Assembly: GCF_040958095.1 (NCBI RefSeq) | Contig: NC_091158.1 | Span: forward strand, 40,367,964-40,431,963 | Reading direction: 5' to 3' | Source of the DNA: Procambarus clarkii | Taxonomy: Eukaryota; Arthropoda; Malacostraca; Decapoda; Cambaridae | DNA: 64,000 bases | Shown here: positions 61,574 to 64,000 of the stretch, piece by piece | Layout: every line of letters starts with the position of its first letter | How positions within the stretch are numbered: position 1 is the first letter of the stretch | Program-made: the position numbers and the translations under genes | Notes under the pieces: generated by a model | Told to the model about the DNA's origin: nothing | What the model saw: only the letters and a program-made list of their open reading frames with translations | Databases searched by the model: none

Positions 61574-64000
61574 TACGACACATGGAGGGTGTCGACACAT
61601 GGGCGTCGACACATGGAGGGTGTCGACACATGGAGGGCGTCGACACATGGGATCGTCGACACATGGAGGGTGTCGACACATGAAGCGGCGACGACACATG
61701 GAGGGCGTCGACACATGGAGGGTGTCGACACATGGAGGACGTCGACACATGGAGGGGTGTCGACACACAGAGGGCGTCGACACATGGAGGAGTGTCGACA
61801 CATGGAGGGCGTTGAAACATGGAGGGCGTCGACACATGTAGGGCGTCGACACATGGAGGGTGTCGACACATAGAGGGCGTCAACATATAGAGGGGTTCGA
61901 CACAGGGAGAGGTGTCTACACATGTAGGGCATCGACACATGGAGGGCGTCGAAATATAGAGTGCGTTGACACATGGAGAACGTCTACACATAGAAGGCGT
62001 CGACACATGGAGGGTGTCGACACATAGAGAACGTCGACACATAGAGGGCGTGGACACATCGAGAGGTGTCGACACATGGAGAGGGTCGGCACATGGAGGG
62101 TGTCGACACATATAGGGGTATCGACACATGGAGAGCGTCAACACATGGAGGGTGTCGACACATGGAGGGTGTCAACGCCCTTCATGTGTCGACGCATGGA
62201 GGGTGTCGACACATGGAGGGCGTCAACACATGGAGGGGGTCGGCATATGGAGGGCGTCGACACATGGAGGACGTCGACACATAGAGGACGTCGACACATG
62301 GAAAACGTCGACACATTGAGGGCGTCGACACACGTAGGTGTGTCGACACATGTAGGGTGTCGACACATGGGGAGAGTCGACACTTAGAGGGCGTTGACAG
62401 ATGGAGAGCGTCGACAGATGGAGGACATCAACACCTCGAGGACGTCGACACATGGATGGTGTCGACACATGGAGAGCATCGACACATAGAGGTCGTCGAC
62501 ACATGGAGGGCGTCGACACATGGAGGGCGTCGACACATGGAGGGCGTTTGAAACATGGAGGGGTGTCGACACATGGTGAGCGTCGACACATGAAGGATGT
62601 TGACACATGGAGAGCGTCGACATATGGAGGAATGTCGGCACATTGAGAGCGTCGACACATGGAAGGTGTCGACATATGGAGGGCTCGACACATGGATGGT
62701 GTCGACACATGGAAGGCGTCGACACATGTAGGGCGTCGACACGTAGAGGACGTCGACACATGGAGAACGTCGACACATGGATGACCTCGACATATGGATG
62801 GCGTCTTAACATGGGGAGCGTCGAAACATGGAGGGCGTCGACACATGGAGGGCGTCGAAACATGGAGGACGTTGACACATAGAGGGCGTCGACACATGGA
62901 GGGTGTCGACACAAGGAGGGCGTGGACGCAAGGAGGGCGTCGATACGTAGAGGGCGTCGACACATGAAGGGCGACGACACAAGGAGGCCGTCGACACATG
63001 AAGGGCGTCGACACATGGAGGACGTCGACACATGGAGGGTGTCGACAGATGGAGGGCGTCGACACATAGAGGGCGTCGACACACGTAGGGTGACGATACA
63101 TGGCGGGCGTCGACACATAGAGGACGTCGACACATTGAGGACGTCGACACATGAATGGTGTCGACACATGGAGGGTATCGACACATGGAGGGCATCAACA
63201 CATGGAGGGCGTCGACACGTGGAGGACGTCGACACATAGAGCGCGTAGACACATGGAGGGCGTCGACACATGGAGAGCGTCGACACATGAAGAGCGTCGA
63301 CACATGGAGGGTGTAGACACATGGAGGGTGTAGACACATGGAGGGGTATCGACACATGGAGGGCGTCGAAACATGGAGGGTGTCGACACATAGAGGGCGT
63401 CGACACATGGAGGGCGTCGACACATGGAGGGCGTTGACACATGGAGGGCGTTGACACATGGAGGGTGTCGAAACATGGAGGGTGTCGACACATAGAGGGC
63501 GTCGACACATGGAGGGCGTCGACACATGGAGGGTGTCGACACATAGAGGGCGTCAACATATAGAGGGGTTCGACACAGGGAGAGGTGTTTACACATGTAG
63601 GGCGTCGACACATGGAGGACGGCGACACATGGATAGTGTCGACACATGGAGGGCATCGACACATGGAGGGCGTCGAGATATAGAGTGCGTTGACACATGG
63701 AGGGCACCGACACATGGAGAACGTCGACACATAGAGGGCGTGGACACATCGAGGGATGTCGACACATGGAGAGGGTCGACACATGGAGGGTGTCGACACA
63801 TAGAGGGCGTCGACACATGGAGGGGTGTCGACACATGGAGAGCGTCAACACATGGAGGGTGTCGACACATAGAGGGCGTCGACACATGGAGGGTGTCGAC
63901 ACATAGAGGGCGTCGACACATGGAGGGGTGTCGACACATGGAGAGCGTCAACACATGGAGGGTGTCGACAAATGGAGGGTGTCAACGCCCTTCATGTGTC
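61574..64000. repeat. 17-bp GTCGACACATGGAGGGC minisatellite
   Basis: About 140 units of 17-18 bases, each with a GTCGAC (SalI) site, continuing off the right edge. All - strand frames are open for long stretches (up to 471 codons) because neither the 17-bp unit nor its three phases contains a stop; the peptide is a 17-residue repeat (STPSMCRRPPCVDALHV). I treat these frames as non-genic. Confidence 0.96.

Noticed and set aside
62384..63799. 471-codon Cys/Pro-rich - strand frame
   Set aside because: It lies wholly within the 17-bp minisatellite; all three frames are open with the same cycle.

Overview
The window looks like intronic and intergenic DNA of a decapod crustacean (crayfish- or lobster-like; inferred, not proven). 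The basis is a set of interspersed repeats I associate with decapod genomes: CR1-like LINEs with long AC/GT tails, tRNA-headed SINEs, Penelope-like elements with a GIY-YIG domain, and very long microsatellites. There is no prokaryotic gene organisation. The only host coding sequence I can support is three + strand exons at 18833-18977, 51162-51301 and 57411-57567. Their splice phases fit each other, and together they encode two consecutive immunoglobulin segments resembling the arthropod Sidestep family of cell-adhesion proteins. Almost everything else lies in or beside the introns of this gene.

Layout. 1-4538: minisatellite end plus an LTR element, a near-exact second copy of 32206-36743, running into an assembly gap (4539-5038). 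5039-12310: decayed LINEs (a + strand CR1 piece, then two - strand LINEs with RNase H). 12311-18800: mostly unrecognised sequence, with one SINE (13252-13490) and an inverted pair of Penelope-like fragments (16693-18029). 18833-18977: first exon. 19532-23535: a SINE with a tRNA-Met-like head, a CR1 3' end, then unrecognised AT-rich sequence. 23536-38758: a 30-bp G-rich minisatellite with higher-order duplications, interrupted by a 5.57-kb LTR element (32862-38430) with a 5-bp target duplication. 38759-50005: a complete-looking, very young 11.2-kb Ty3/gypsy element on the - strand at the array edge. 51162-51301: second exon. 52056-56966: three CR1 copies, the middle one a recombinant of its neighbours. 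57411-57567: third exon, with a foldback MITE ending 50 bp before it. 57618-58047: a perfect 82-bp-arm palindrome between TA tracts. 58048-61573: a Penelope-like element with pseudo-LTRs and an inverted piece. 61574-64000: a 17-bp minisatellite that leaves the window.

How the parts relate. The host gene carries a 32-kb intron filled by the G-rich array and two LTR elements, and a 6.1-kb intron filled by CR1 copies and a MITE. The mobile elements cover several stages: an intact gag-pol gypsy whose two reading frames are split only by one UGA; an LTR element that keeps gag and protease but has no reverse transcriptase; a Penelope-like element with three in-frame stops; and older LINE remains. 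Long open frames in both minisatellites arise from stop-free repeat units and are probably not genes. All motif and family calls were made by eye; no database search was run.
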